A stretch of 59,780 nt of DNA from UBA3210 sp963610315 (lineage in GTDB: Bacteria; Bacillota_I; Bacilli_A; RFN20; CAG-449): NCBI GenBank assembly GCA_963610315.1, contig CAVDMV010000009.1, positions 1-59,780 of the forward strand, given 5' to 3'. A program made the position numbers and the translations under genes. The notes beneath the pieces were generated by a model. That model saw only the letters and a program-made list of their open reading frames with translations. It made no database searches and had not been told where the DNA came from. Shown here one piece after another: positions 1 through 8,300 of the stretch. Positions within the stretch are counted from its first letter, which is position 1. Each line of letters starts with the position of its first letter.

Positions 1-46
1 GTAGTGGCGAAGGTATCCGTAAGGACAGAATAGCGAGCTGCCGGGC
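1..46 (+). rRNA. rrf: 5S ribosomal RNA, 3' end (truncated by window start)
   Basis: The first 46 bases match the 3' third of a Gram-positive 5S rRNA. The GTAGTGG segment after the loop E region is followed by a short stem capped by a GTAA tetraloop (TCC-GTAA-GGA). Next comes an AGAATAGCGAGCTGCCGGGC end equivalent to the usual GAGAGTAGG...CTGCCGGGC. GTAGT can pair with GCTGC. A run of nine T follows immediately. The 5' part lies outside the window, so this is the end of an rRNA operon. Identification is by eye. Confidence 0.8.
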
Positions 47-55
47 TTTTTTTTT
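41..55 (+). terminator. T-tract end of the rRNA operon
   Basis: Nine consecutive T follow directly on the GC-rich 3' strand of the 5S terminal helix. This is a common way for rRNA operons to end. The 5' strand of the helix is outside the window, so the hairpin itself cannot be checked. Confidence 0.5.
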
Positions 56-143
56 GCGTTTATTTACCACTTGTTTATTTTTTATTTTTTTTACATATGT
101 TATTATATTTTTAAGAAATTTATAAAATGAAAGGAGTGATAAA

Positions 144-1673
144 ATGATAAATAAATTTTGGGAAAAAATGAAAGAATCTTTAATTTCTATTTTACCTGTA
201 ACGCTTATTGTTTTAATCTTAAATTTTACTCCATTACTTAATCTAAATGCTGGAGAATTATGGATTTTTATCGGTGCAGCGATTTTATTAATTATCGGTA
301 TGACTTTCTTTAATCTAGGCGCGGATGTTGCGATGAGCCCAATGGGTAGACATATCGGTACTAGCTTAATGAAAACAAAGAAAATACCACTTATTTTAGC
401 TATTTGCTTTATTATGGGACTTTTAATTACCGTCGCTGAACCTGATTTAAGCGTTCTAGCTGGACAAGTAGAAAAGGTTATTAATGGTCAATTATTAATT
501 TATACAGTTGGCCTAGGTGTTGGTCTCTTCTTAATGCTTGCAATTATTAAGATCGTCTTTAAAAAGGATTTATCTAAGCGATTAATGTTATTTTATATGT
601 TAATCTTTATGGTAACATCGATTGTGGCAATTAATGGAAAAGAAGGATTCCTCCCTTTAAGTTATGATTCAGGAGGTGTTACTACTGGTCCAATTACAGT
701 TCCATTTATTATGGCACTTGGCTTAGGTATCGCTCAATCTGTTGGTGGACGTGAATCTAAAGAAAACTCATTCGGTTTAGTTGCTTTATGTTCAATTGGT
801 CCAGTTCTTGTCGTTCTCTTATTAAGTTTAACTACTTCTGGAAATATTGATTATGAAATTCCTGCTGGATATAGCATTAATCCAGATACAATTGGCATGA
901 CAATTTTAACTACATTAGGAAGTACTGCAAAAGAAGTAGCTATTTCCTTAGGATTAATCTGTGTATGTTTCTTAGTTATTAACTTTATCTTTATTAAGCT
1001 TCCTTTAGCGAAGTTAATTCAAATTGGTTATGGAATTATTATTACATTCGTTGGCTTAGTCTTATTCTTAGCTTCGGCCACCCTTGGCTTCATGCCAATT
1101 GGATATAAGTTAGGTTGTGAACTCGCTAATGCATCACCTATTTGGGTTATTATAATTGGTTTTATTCTTGGTATGGTCGTCGTTTTAGCTGAACCTGCCG
1201 TCCACGTCTTAACTAAACAAGTTGAAGAAGTTACAACCGGTGGAGTAAGCAAATTACAAATGTTAATTTCTTTATCAGTTGGTGTTGGTATCGCTTTAGG
1301 ATTATCAATGATTAGAATTGTCTTTGATTTTTCTATCCTTTATTATTTAATTCCAGGTTATTTTATTTCTTTAGCTTTATCATTATTTGTACCAAAAGTA
1401 TATACTGCCATTGCATTTGACTCAGGTGGAGTTGCTTCAGGACCATTAACTTCAAGCTTTATTCTTCCTTTAGCGATTGGTGCTTGTTACGTATTACAAG
1501 GTGAAAGTAAAATTCTTTATGATGGATTTGGTATTGTCGCGATGGTTGCAATGACTCCATTAATTACTATTCAATTATTAGGTTTCAAATCTATTATTAC
1601 TGAAAAAATTGTTCAAAAACGTCGTACTAAGAAGATTCTTAATGCTGATGATGAACAAATCATTTATTTCTAG
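144..1673 (+). CDS. DUF1538 family membrane protein (two DUF1538 units)
   Basis: A 509-residue polytopic membrane protein built of two homologous halves, each a DUF1538 unit of several hydrophobic helices. The halves share the pattern AEPdlsVLAgQVEkV / AEPAVHVLTkQVEEV (about residues 98-112 and 351-366). They also share YDSGGVTTGPiTVPF / FDSGGVASGPLTSSF (about 173-187 and 428-442). The paired DSGGV-x-x-GP signatures suggest an inverted or duplicated transporter fold. The substrate is not known. A strong AAGGAG site lies 7 bases before the ATG. Two PII-like genes follow in the same operon, and this linkage suggests that the membrane protein is controlled by nucleotide- or metabolite-sensing PII proteins. 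The family call is confident; the function is not. Confidence 0.85.
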   Translation: MINKFWEKMKESLISILPVTLIVLILNFTPLLNLNAGELWIFIGAAILLIIGMTFFNLGADVAMSPMGRHIGTSLMKTKKIPLILAICFIMGLLITVAEPDLSVLAGQVEKVINGQLLIYTVGLGVGLFLMLAIIKIVFKKDLSKRLMLFYMLIFMVTSIVAINGKEGFLPLSYDSGGVTTGPITVPFIMALGLGIAQSVGGRESKENSFGLVALCSIGPVLVVLLLSLTTSGNIDYEIPAGYSINPDTIGMTILTTLGSTAKEVAISLGLICVCFLVINFIFIKLPLAKLIQIGYGIIITFVGLVLFLASATLGFMPIGYKLGCELANASPIWVIIIGFILGMVVVLAEPAVHVLTKQVEEVTTGGVSKLQMLISLSVGVGIALGLSMIRIVFDFSILYYLIPGYFISLALSLFVPKVYTAIAFDSGGVASGPLTSSFILPLAIGACYVLQGESKILYDGFGIVAMVAMTPLITIQLLGFKSIITEKIVQKRRTKKILNADDEQIIYF

Positions 1674-1685
1674 AAAGGAGAACTT

Positions 1686-2114
1686 ATGGCTGAAAACAAA
1701 ATTAAGAAAACTATAGAAGCTGTTGAAGATAAAATCCTTCCTAAAAATGAAGCGAAAGTTGAAAAAGATAAATTAACTGCGCCGATAAAACTAAAGATTT
1801 TATTTACAATTGTTGAAAGACAAAAAGCAGATTTCTTTATGAGCGCATTAGAAGGATTTGATGTTAATTTTCAAACAGTGATGTATGGTAAAGGGACATC
1901 AACCCAAATTAAAAAATTAGTTGGCTTTGAAGCGAATAATAAAGCAGTTATTATTTCATTAGTCCAAGCTAATAAAGTAAAACAAATTCTTGCCGCATAC
2001 GAAGACAAATATTTTAAAACAAGAAATGGTAAAGGAGTAGCTTTTACCGTCAGCTTAACTAGCGTCATTGGTAAAATGGCCTACAATTATTTAGCGAATC
2101 TAGGAGGTAGATAA
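1686..2114 (+). CDS. PII-like regulator with lysine-rich N-terminal extension
   Basis: A 142-residue protein starting 12 bases after the DUF1538 gene, with an AAAGGAG site. Residues 1-32 are a charged Lys/Glu-rich extension. From about residue 33 (IKLKILFTIVER) it follows the ferredoxin-like beta-alpha-beta fold of PII/GlnB proteins. The T-loop region (GKGTSTQIKKL) lacks the tyrosine uridylylated in enterobacterial GlnB. The C-terminal B-loop part (TRNGKGVAFTVSLTSVIG) fits nucleotide-binding PII relatives. It probably works with the next gene product on the DUF1538 protein. PII-like membership is well supported; the ligand and target are inferred. Confidence 0.75.
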   Translation: MAENKIKKTIEAVEDKILPKNEAKVEKDKLTAPIKLKILFTIVERQKADFFMSALEGFDVNFQTVMYGKGTSTQIKKLVGFEANNKAVIISLVQANKVKQILAAYEDKYFKTRNGKGVAFTVSLTSVIGKMAYNYLANLGGR

Positions 2115-2115
2115 T

Positions 2116-2472
2116 ATGGCAGAAGAATTAGATACAAAAAATGAACACGAATTAATTATCGCGATTGTTAATTCTGGTTTCTCTGATCAACTAATGGATG
2201 CAGCTCGTGGAGCTGGCGCGAAAGGTGGAACAGTTCTCGATGCTAGAGGAACAGCTCGAGAAGAAGCAGAAACTTTATTTCATATTTCTTTCCACCCAGA
2301 AAAAGAAGTTGTTCTCATTCTTGCAAGTGTTCAAATTAAAGATGCAATTTTACATGCGATTTATAAAGAAGTTGGTTTAGGAACACAAGGACAAGGAATT
2401 TGCTTTTCTATCCCAGTCGATGAAACGGCAGGACTTAAGAAAATTAAAAAATTAGTTGAAGAAGAAAATTAA
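2116..2472 (+). CDS. PII family regulator
   Basis: A 118-residue PII protein one base after the previous gene, with a GGAGG site inside that gene's end. It shows the PII pattern: LIIAIVNSG at the start of strand 1, GAGAKGGTVLDARG before the T-loop, and a B-loop GTQGQGICFSIPVD that would bind nucleotide phosphate. The T-loop (TAREEAETLFHISFHPE) has no tyrosine, so control by uridylylation is unlikely. DUF1538 genes are commonly followed by such PII proteins. Binding of ATP, ADP or a carboxylate, with gating of the transporter-like protein, is an inference. The gene is followed by a clear terminator. Confidence 0.85.
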   Translation: MAEELDTKNEHELIIAIVNSGFSDQLMDAARGAGAKGGTVLDARGTAREEAETLFHISFHPEKEVVLILASVQIKDAILHAIYKEVGLGTQGQGICFSIPVDETAGLKKIKKLVEEEN

Positions 2473-2481
2473 TAAAAGAAT

Positions 2482-2513
2482 TAATCTTAGAGCTTATTCT
2501 AAGATTTTTCTTT
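2482..2513 (+). terminator. Rho-independent terminator after the PII genes
   Basis: A perfect 9-bp stem AATCTTAGA / TCTAAGATT with a six-base loop (GCTTAT) is followed by a T-rich tail (TTTC TTT). It ends the DUF1538-PII-PII operon. Confidence 0.8.
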
Positions 2514-2526
2514 AACGGAGGTTATT

Positions 2527-3936
2527 ATGGCTTTTAGTAAATTTTTATTAGACAATAAAGCAAAATGCCTAGAATTAGTTGATATTTTAGGTAAAGATTA
2601 TAAATATGTTTCTATTTTAGGAAGTGACGTTAAAGGTGTAAGCATCATCGCGAATAAAAACACTTCATCCATCAGTGAAAATTCATTTGATAAACAATTA
2701 GGATTTGTCGTTAAAATGTCATCAGGAAGAGCGTTCTATGAATATTCTTTTGATTCATTTTCTGAAGATGTTCCTAGTTTAGTTAAACAAATTAAAGAAT
2801 CATTAAAAGTAGATTCTTCTTTACTCGAAAAAGAAGTTTATACAAAAGAAGTTAACGAAGAAAAAATTGTCAAAGATTTTGTTCGTGAAAGTGATCTAGA
2901 TAATTATTCAAATGAAGAATTATTAAATTTTACAAAAGATTTAGTTAAGACTTCTTTAACAAAAGATACTCATTTAGTAAACGTCACTTGTTCAATTCAA
3001 ACATTTGATGTTTCAAAGATGTTTATTTCAAAGAACAAGGTTTTAACGCAAAATTATACATGGGTATATTCTTCTTTAATGGGATTTTATCTTGGTGATA
3101 ACGCTAAAATGGCTCTTACTAGAGTTACTGAAAATTCTCATTTATTAAAAGATGTCCTTAATGGATTACCTACTAAAATTGATGATATGGTTATTAAAGG
3201 TAAACATCTTTCTAATGCAACAAGTATTGTTCCAGGTGTATATGATGTAATTACTCATCCTACCATTTCAGGTTTAATCGCGCATGAAGCTTTTGGTCAC
3301 GGCGTCGAAATGGATCAATTTGTTAAAGATAGAGCTCTAGCGAAAAAAATGGTTGGTGAATATGTCGCTTCTCCTCTAGTCAATATGAAAGATGGACCTA
3401 GTTCATGCTTCAGCGTTTCAAGCTATTTCTTCGATGATGACGGCGTTTTAGCTACCGATACTCAAATTATTAAAGATGGTATCTTAGTAACAGGAATATG
3501 TGATTTAGTATCTTCTCGTGAACTTGATTGTTCTCCAACTAGTAATTCAAAAAGAGAATCTTTTAAACGTAAAGCTTATACAAGAATGACTAATACATTC
3601 TTTGAAAAAGGTAATGATAAACTTGAAGACATGATTAAATCGATTAAACATGGCTATATGCTTTATGAAACTAATAATGGTATGGAAGATCCTAAATCTT
3701 GGGCTATTCAATGCGTATGTCAATATGGAAGAGAAATTATCGATGGCAAATTAACTGATAATTATGTTTCTCCAGTTGTTATGTCTGGCTTTGTCCCTGA
3801 TTTATTAAAATCGATTTCTATGGTTAGTGATGAAGTAGAAATTGAAGGATCAGGAGCTTGTGGTAAAGGTTATAAAGAATGGGTTAGAGTTTCAGATGGA
3901 GGCCCATATTTGAAAGCGAAGGTGAAATTAAGCTAA
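2527..3936 (+). CDS. tldD: TldD-like metalloprotease subunit
   Basis: A 469-residue member of the TldD/PmbA family (peptidase family U62). The zinc-binding HExxxH motif is visible as HEAFGH at residues 253-258. A conserved Cys near the C-terminus (SGACGKG) would be the third ligand. In E. coli, TldD pairs with TldE (PmbA) in a heterodimer that degrades unfolded peptides and matures microcin B17 or CcdA. The start ATG has a GGAGG site 5 bases upstream. The stop overlaps the next start (TAATG), so it is translationally coupled to the tldE-like gene, which supports complex formation. No leader-peptide or toxin gene is adjacent, so a housekeeping proteolytic role is more likely here. Confidence 0.9.
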   Translation: MAFSKFLLDNKAKCLELVDILGKDYKYVSILGSDVKGVSIIANKNTSSISENSFDKQLGFVVKMSSGRAFYEYSFDSFSEDVPSLVKQIKESLKVDSSLLEKEVYTKEVNEEKIVKDFVRESDLDNYSNEELLNFTKDLVKTSLTKDTHLVNVTCSIQTFDVSKMFISKNKVLTQNYTWVYSSLMGFYLGDNAKMALTRVTENSHLLKDVLNGLPTKIDDMVIKGKHLSNATSIVPGVYDVITHPTISGLIAHEAFGHGVEMDQFVKDRALAKKMVGEYVASPLVNMKDGPSSCFSVSSYFFDDDGVLATDTQIIKDGILVTGICDLVSSRELDCSPTSNSKRESFKRKAYTRMTNTFFEKGNDKLEDMIKSIKHGYMLYETNNGMEDPKSWAIQCVCQYGREIIDGKLTDNYVSPVVMSGFVPDLLKSISMVSDEVEIEGSGACGKGYKEWVRVSDGGPYLKAKVKLS

Positions 3937-5210
3937 TGGAAAAGATTATTAATTTATTAAAAAGATATGATAGTATAGATGATTATCGTATTATTACTAA
4001 TAATGTCGATAGTTATGAATTATTCTTTGTACATGAAAATTTAGAGACAGTTAGATCAACACGAACTACTTCTTTAGAAGTTACGCTTTATATTGATCAT
4101 GACGATTATCGCGGGCATTCTACTTTCAGCGTTACTCCTAATGAAGAAGAAGCTAGTTTAGTTTATAAAATTGAAAACGCGATTAAAATGGCTCGATTAA
4201 TTAATAATAAGAAATATAAGTTAGTTAAAGGAGAAACGATGAATGAAACTTTAAAATCTAATTTTAATGATTATGAAGTTTCCTCTCTTGGTGCGAAGAT
4301 GTTTTCACTTTTACAAGAATGTTCTTCTAAATCAAAAGGTCAATTAAATGCGACAGAAATTTTTATTTATAAGACAACTACTCATTTAGTTACTTCACAA
4401 GGAATGGACAAAAAAGAAATTAGATATTCTTCGATGATTGAAACTATTCCAACTTTTGATACTAAAAATGATTCAGTAGAAATTTACACTCAATTAAATT
4501 TTACTTCTTATGATGAAAAGTGGTTAAAAGAACAAATTTCGCAAGCTTTAAAAGATGTTACATCTCGTTCAAAAGCAAAAAAATTAGATTCTTATGAGGA
4601 TGTTAATATTATTCTTCGACCTCAAGAAATCGAAGAAATTATTAGAGCCTACGTCAATGAATTAAATTATGGAACGATTTATAATCACTATAATGTTTTA
4701 AATGTTAATGACGATATTCAACTTAATGCTTCTTGTGATAAACTAACAGTTTCAGTTTTAGGTCAACTTAATAATTCTTCTTCAAGTCGCTTATTCGATA
4801 TGGATGGTATTACTTTAAAAAAGAAAACATTAATTAAAAATGGTCTTTTAGTTAATACATATGGATCAAATATGTACGCGCAGTACTTAGATAAAGTTCC
4901 AACTGGTGATTTAAGATTAATTGAAGTTAAGAAAGGTTCTTTATCGATAAAAGAATTAAAAGCTCAACCTTATTTAGAATGTGCATCTTTCTCTGGTTTA
5001 CAAGTTGATTTAAAAAATGATTATGTCGGAGGAGAAGTTCGTCTAGCATATTATTTTGATGGAAATAAGGTCGTACCAGTTACTTCTTTATCAATATCAG
5101 GTAAATTATCAGAAGTTATTAAAAATATTACATTATCAAATAAAATTACTACCATTAATTCATATAAAGGTCCTAATTTAGCTTTATTAAGCGGAATGAA
5201 AATTTTATAA
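3936..5210 (+). CDS. tldE: TldE/PmbA-like partner subunit
   Basis: A 424-residue TldD/PmbA family protein lacking the HExxxH motif, as expected for the TldE (PmbA) subunit that shapes the protease chamber. Family-like features are the N-terminal VRSTRTTSLEVTLYIDHDDYRGHSTF segment and a C-terminal half running from about residue 300 with GLLVNTYGS and a GPNLALLSG end near residue 420. The ATG overlaps the tldD stop by one base (TAATG), so expression is coupled. A terminator follows. Assignment as TldE rather than a second TldD rests on gene order and the absent metal motif. Confidence 0.85.
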   Translation: MEKIINLLKRYDSIDDYRIITNNVDSYELFFVHENLETVRSTRTTSLEVTLYIDHDDYRGHSTFSVTPNEEEASLVYKIENAIKMARLINNKKYKLVKGETMNETLKSNFNDYEVSSLGAKMFSLLQECSSKSKGQLNATEIFIYKTTTHLVTSQGMDKKEIRYSSMIETIPTFDTKNDSVEIYTQLNFTSYDEKWLKEQISQALKDVTSRSKAKKLDSYEDVNIILRPQEIEEIIRAYVNELNYGTIYNHYNVLNVNDDIQLNASCDKLTVSVLGQLNNSSSSRLFDMDGITLKKKTLIKNGLLVNTYGSNMYAQYLDKVPTGDLRLIEVKKGSLSIKELKAQPYLECASFSGLQVDLKNDYVGGEVRLAYYFDGNKVVPVTSLSISGKLSEVIKNITLSNKITTINSYKGPNLALLSGMKIL

Positions 5211-5238
5211 GAAAATGGAATCTCTTAAATCATATTAT

Positions 5239-5265
5239 GCCTTAGATTTTGTCTATGGCTTTTTT
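5239..5265 (+). terminator. Terminator after tldE
   Basis: GCCTTAGA and TCTATGGC form a stem with one mismatch around a TTTTG loop, followed by six T. Confidence 0.65.
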
Positions 5266-5293
5266 GCATAAAATAATTATCTTAATTAAGTCT

Positions 5294-5321
5294 TTTACAA
5301 AATTAAAAATTTGTTTATAAT
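5294..5321 (+). promoter_or_regulatory. Sigma-A type promoter of the giant CvpA-like gene
   Basis: TTTACA (5294-5299) and TATAAT (5316-5321) are separated by 16 bases. They lie 28 bases before the start codon, downstream of the tldE terminator. Confidence 0.6.
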
Positions 5322-5348
5322 TTAATTAGATGAAGGAAGGAGGTAACT

Positions 5349-8300
5349 ATGTCAGAGCAAATCGATATAATATTAAAAATTGTTCCTAGCGTATATTTTG
5401 TTTTAGTAGTTCTAATTCATACTTTCATTGGGTACAAACGACGTTTTAAAAGGTCTTTATCGTTTTTAATTCGTAGTTTAATCGTATTTAGCATTTATTT
5501 AGCGATTTATCTTCTTGCGATTAATTTAGAGATTGTTGATATTTGGTTATTAAAATTTGTTAATCTCTTTATGGGTAGTAATGGCCTACAAAATCTTTTA
5601 GGTGTATCTTCTTCTTGTACTTCAGTTAAAGACTGTTTAGTTGAATTTATTCCTCGTATTATGGGTGATAATGTCTATGCCAGCGCCTTATATGATAATG
5701 GGGCATACATTAGAGCAATAGTAAGCATGGTTTATAACTTAGTTTGGTTTATAAATGTTTATATATTGTTTGGCATTACTATCTTCATTGTAAAAAGAAT
5801 TTATTGTCATAAACATCCTTATCGAGAAGAAAAAGAAAAACTTATTGAAGAATATGAAAATGGAGAAAGAAAATCTCAAGGTAAAATCGGTGGCTCTTTA
5901 GTTGGAGCTTTTAGAGGAATAGTTTCTGGCATTATTGTTCTAAGCTTATTCGGTAATGTCTTATATATTTCTACCGGTGGAAAAGGTCAAAATAAAAATG
6001 ATGAAACTATCACCTTAGATGAAACTTATGATCCATATATTAAGATGTATCAATCGATATCAAATTATGGTGAATATGGCATTTATTATATTTTAAATGC
6101 GATTAGTGATAAGCAAAACGTTCCTTATTATCTTTATATTACGGATGTTGTGTTCCATGGTAAGATTAATGATGAAGAAAATTCTTATAATGAAACTATT
6201 TCTTTAAGAAATGAACTTGCTTCTGTTACTTCATTCGCGACTCGTGGAACTAAACTTCTCTTTAAATACGGGGGACAAGAATTTAAAGACATTGTTCTTA
6301 GAAGAGATACATCAAAAACAATTTTAGATGAATTAGTTTCATTATATTCTTTAGAAGCTTTCCAAAATGAATTTAACGCATTACTAGATGAATTAGATTT
6401 AAATTCTTATTTATTTAATTTCGCTTTTGGATTCGCTCGCTCCCTTTTAATTAGTGTTGATGATTCTACTTCTCCTCTCTATAACTTACCAGATGACGCG
6501 AAAGAAATCTTAAAGATATGTTTTAAAAAAGGCTATAAATCTAACGTAATTCCTTATGAAACAGATTCAAATGAAACATTACCTTATATTAGTCCTAAGG
6601 TCATTGTTTCTAGTAGTGATATTAAATACCTTTTTGAAATGTTTACTAAGTTCTATGAATATAATAAGACTACATATGAAACTGATTTTAGTAAAACTGT
6701 CGCGAGCGTTTCTTTAATTAAAGATTTAATTCCTATTTTAAAGAAATTATCTATCTTGCAAACTTCTTCTAAAGAAACATTTAACCCAATGATTTCTCGT
6801 CTATATGCTTTCGCGGAAGTAAAATATCTTGCTGCACCTGATAACGAAAGTAAAGTTAAATCAATTAATAAATTAAAAACTATTCAAGCTTCTTCAATCT
6901 ATAAAGATATTGACTGGATTAGTGAATTAAGTTCTTTACTCGATGTCGTTTCTAATGGCTTAACTTCTTATTCGGATGCTTTAAATACTTTAAATGAAAA
7001 TGGTGAAGATACTTCTAGTATTCCTTTAGTTATCTTTGAAGCAACAAAGAGTGAAAACTATACTTCTTTAGTTGATAAGATTTGTTCTTCTGTTGTTTTA
7101 GAAAACTTAATGGAAACTTCGATAGTTACTTATTATATTGAAGAAACTTTAGCGAAAATAGTCAACACGACTAGAGATAATTTAGCTTTACCAGATAATA
7201 TCTCATATGTTGATAATGATGGTAATAGAGGAGAAGCTTATAAGATTTTAACTTTATTCCATACTCTTTCTACTAGTGATGACGTTGTTCCTAGCGATGA
7301 CGGAGAAATAAAAGTTAATGAATTTATTAAGAAAATTATTAAAAACGAAATTAAAGATAATAGTGATTTTATTAATATTTTAAAAATTAAAAATGCAAAA
7401 GATTCTTCAAAAAGAAGTGAAGTAATTACTTCTCTTCTTAGTAGTGATTTATTTAGAAGCACTATTTCTAATTACATCTTTAATAACGAAGATACAATTG
7501 AAGATTCATTAGGTTTTGAATTAGTTATCCCTGACGCGGCAACTGAATTTAACAAAAAAGAACAAAGATGTAATATTAAAATTAGTGAATTTGAAAATAT
7601 TATTGATGTACTAACAAAAGTAGATGTTGAAGCAATTAAATCTAATGATGTAGGACTAGTCTTAAATGAATTTAAAAAAGTAAGAAATGAATTCTCATCT
7701 TCATTAATTTTAAGAGGTAGCATTTCTAATTATTTAATGAATTATGAATTTAACGATTTTAAATTTATTCTTCCTCCTTCTTCTTTAGATGAAGATAACA
7801 TATTATCTTCTGCTGAATTAGGTTATTTCTTTGATTTTATTGATTACGTTGACACCGATAAACTTGATGGTGAAATGAACTATTTATTAGAGGTTCTTGT
7901 CGATCATAAACAATTACTTTTTGATTCCAAAGTCTTAAAAGCATCAATAAGTAATTATATTTATCCTCTTGGTGGCTCTAAAAAAGAAGTTATTTATAAC
8001 GATTTTACTTTAATAGTACCTTCTACTTCAATTGATGAAAATAATTATGTTAAAGATAACGAACTTGAAAGTATTATTGAATTTATCGCAAAAATTAAAG
8101 ATACAGATACAGCTAGTATTTCTAATGATCAAATCTTAACAATCATTTATCATAATGAACAAGATGGTGAAATTAAGATTTTAGATTCATATATCCTCAA
8201 TGCTTCAATTGTTAATGTTTTAATTGATGAAGAACAAATTTCTTCTTCTATTCCTACTTCCTTAGATTCTGCTCATGATGGTAGCGAAGAATCTTTACAT

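Noticed and set aside
2527..5210. Microcin-type peptide maturation locus around tldD/tldE
   Set aside because: No small precursor gene, cyclodehydratase or exporter is adjacent. The pair is followed by a terminator and an unrelated gene.
7238..7723. Minus-strand frames inside the giant CvpA-like gene
   Set aside because: Hydrophobic shadows of Asp/Glu/Lys codons in the sense gene, without ribosome sites or similarity to known proteins.
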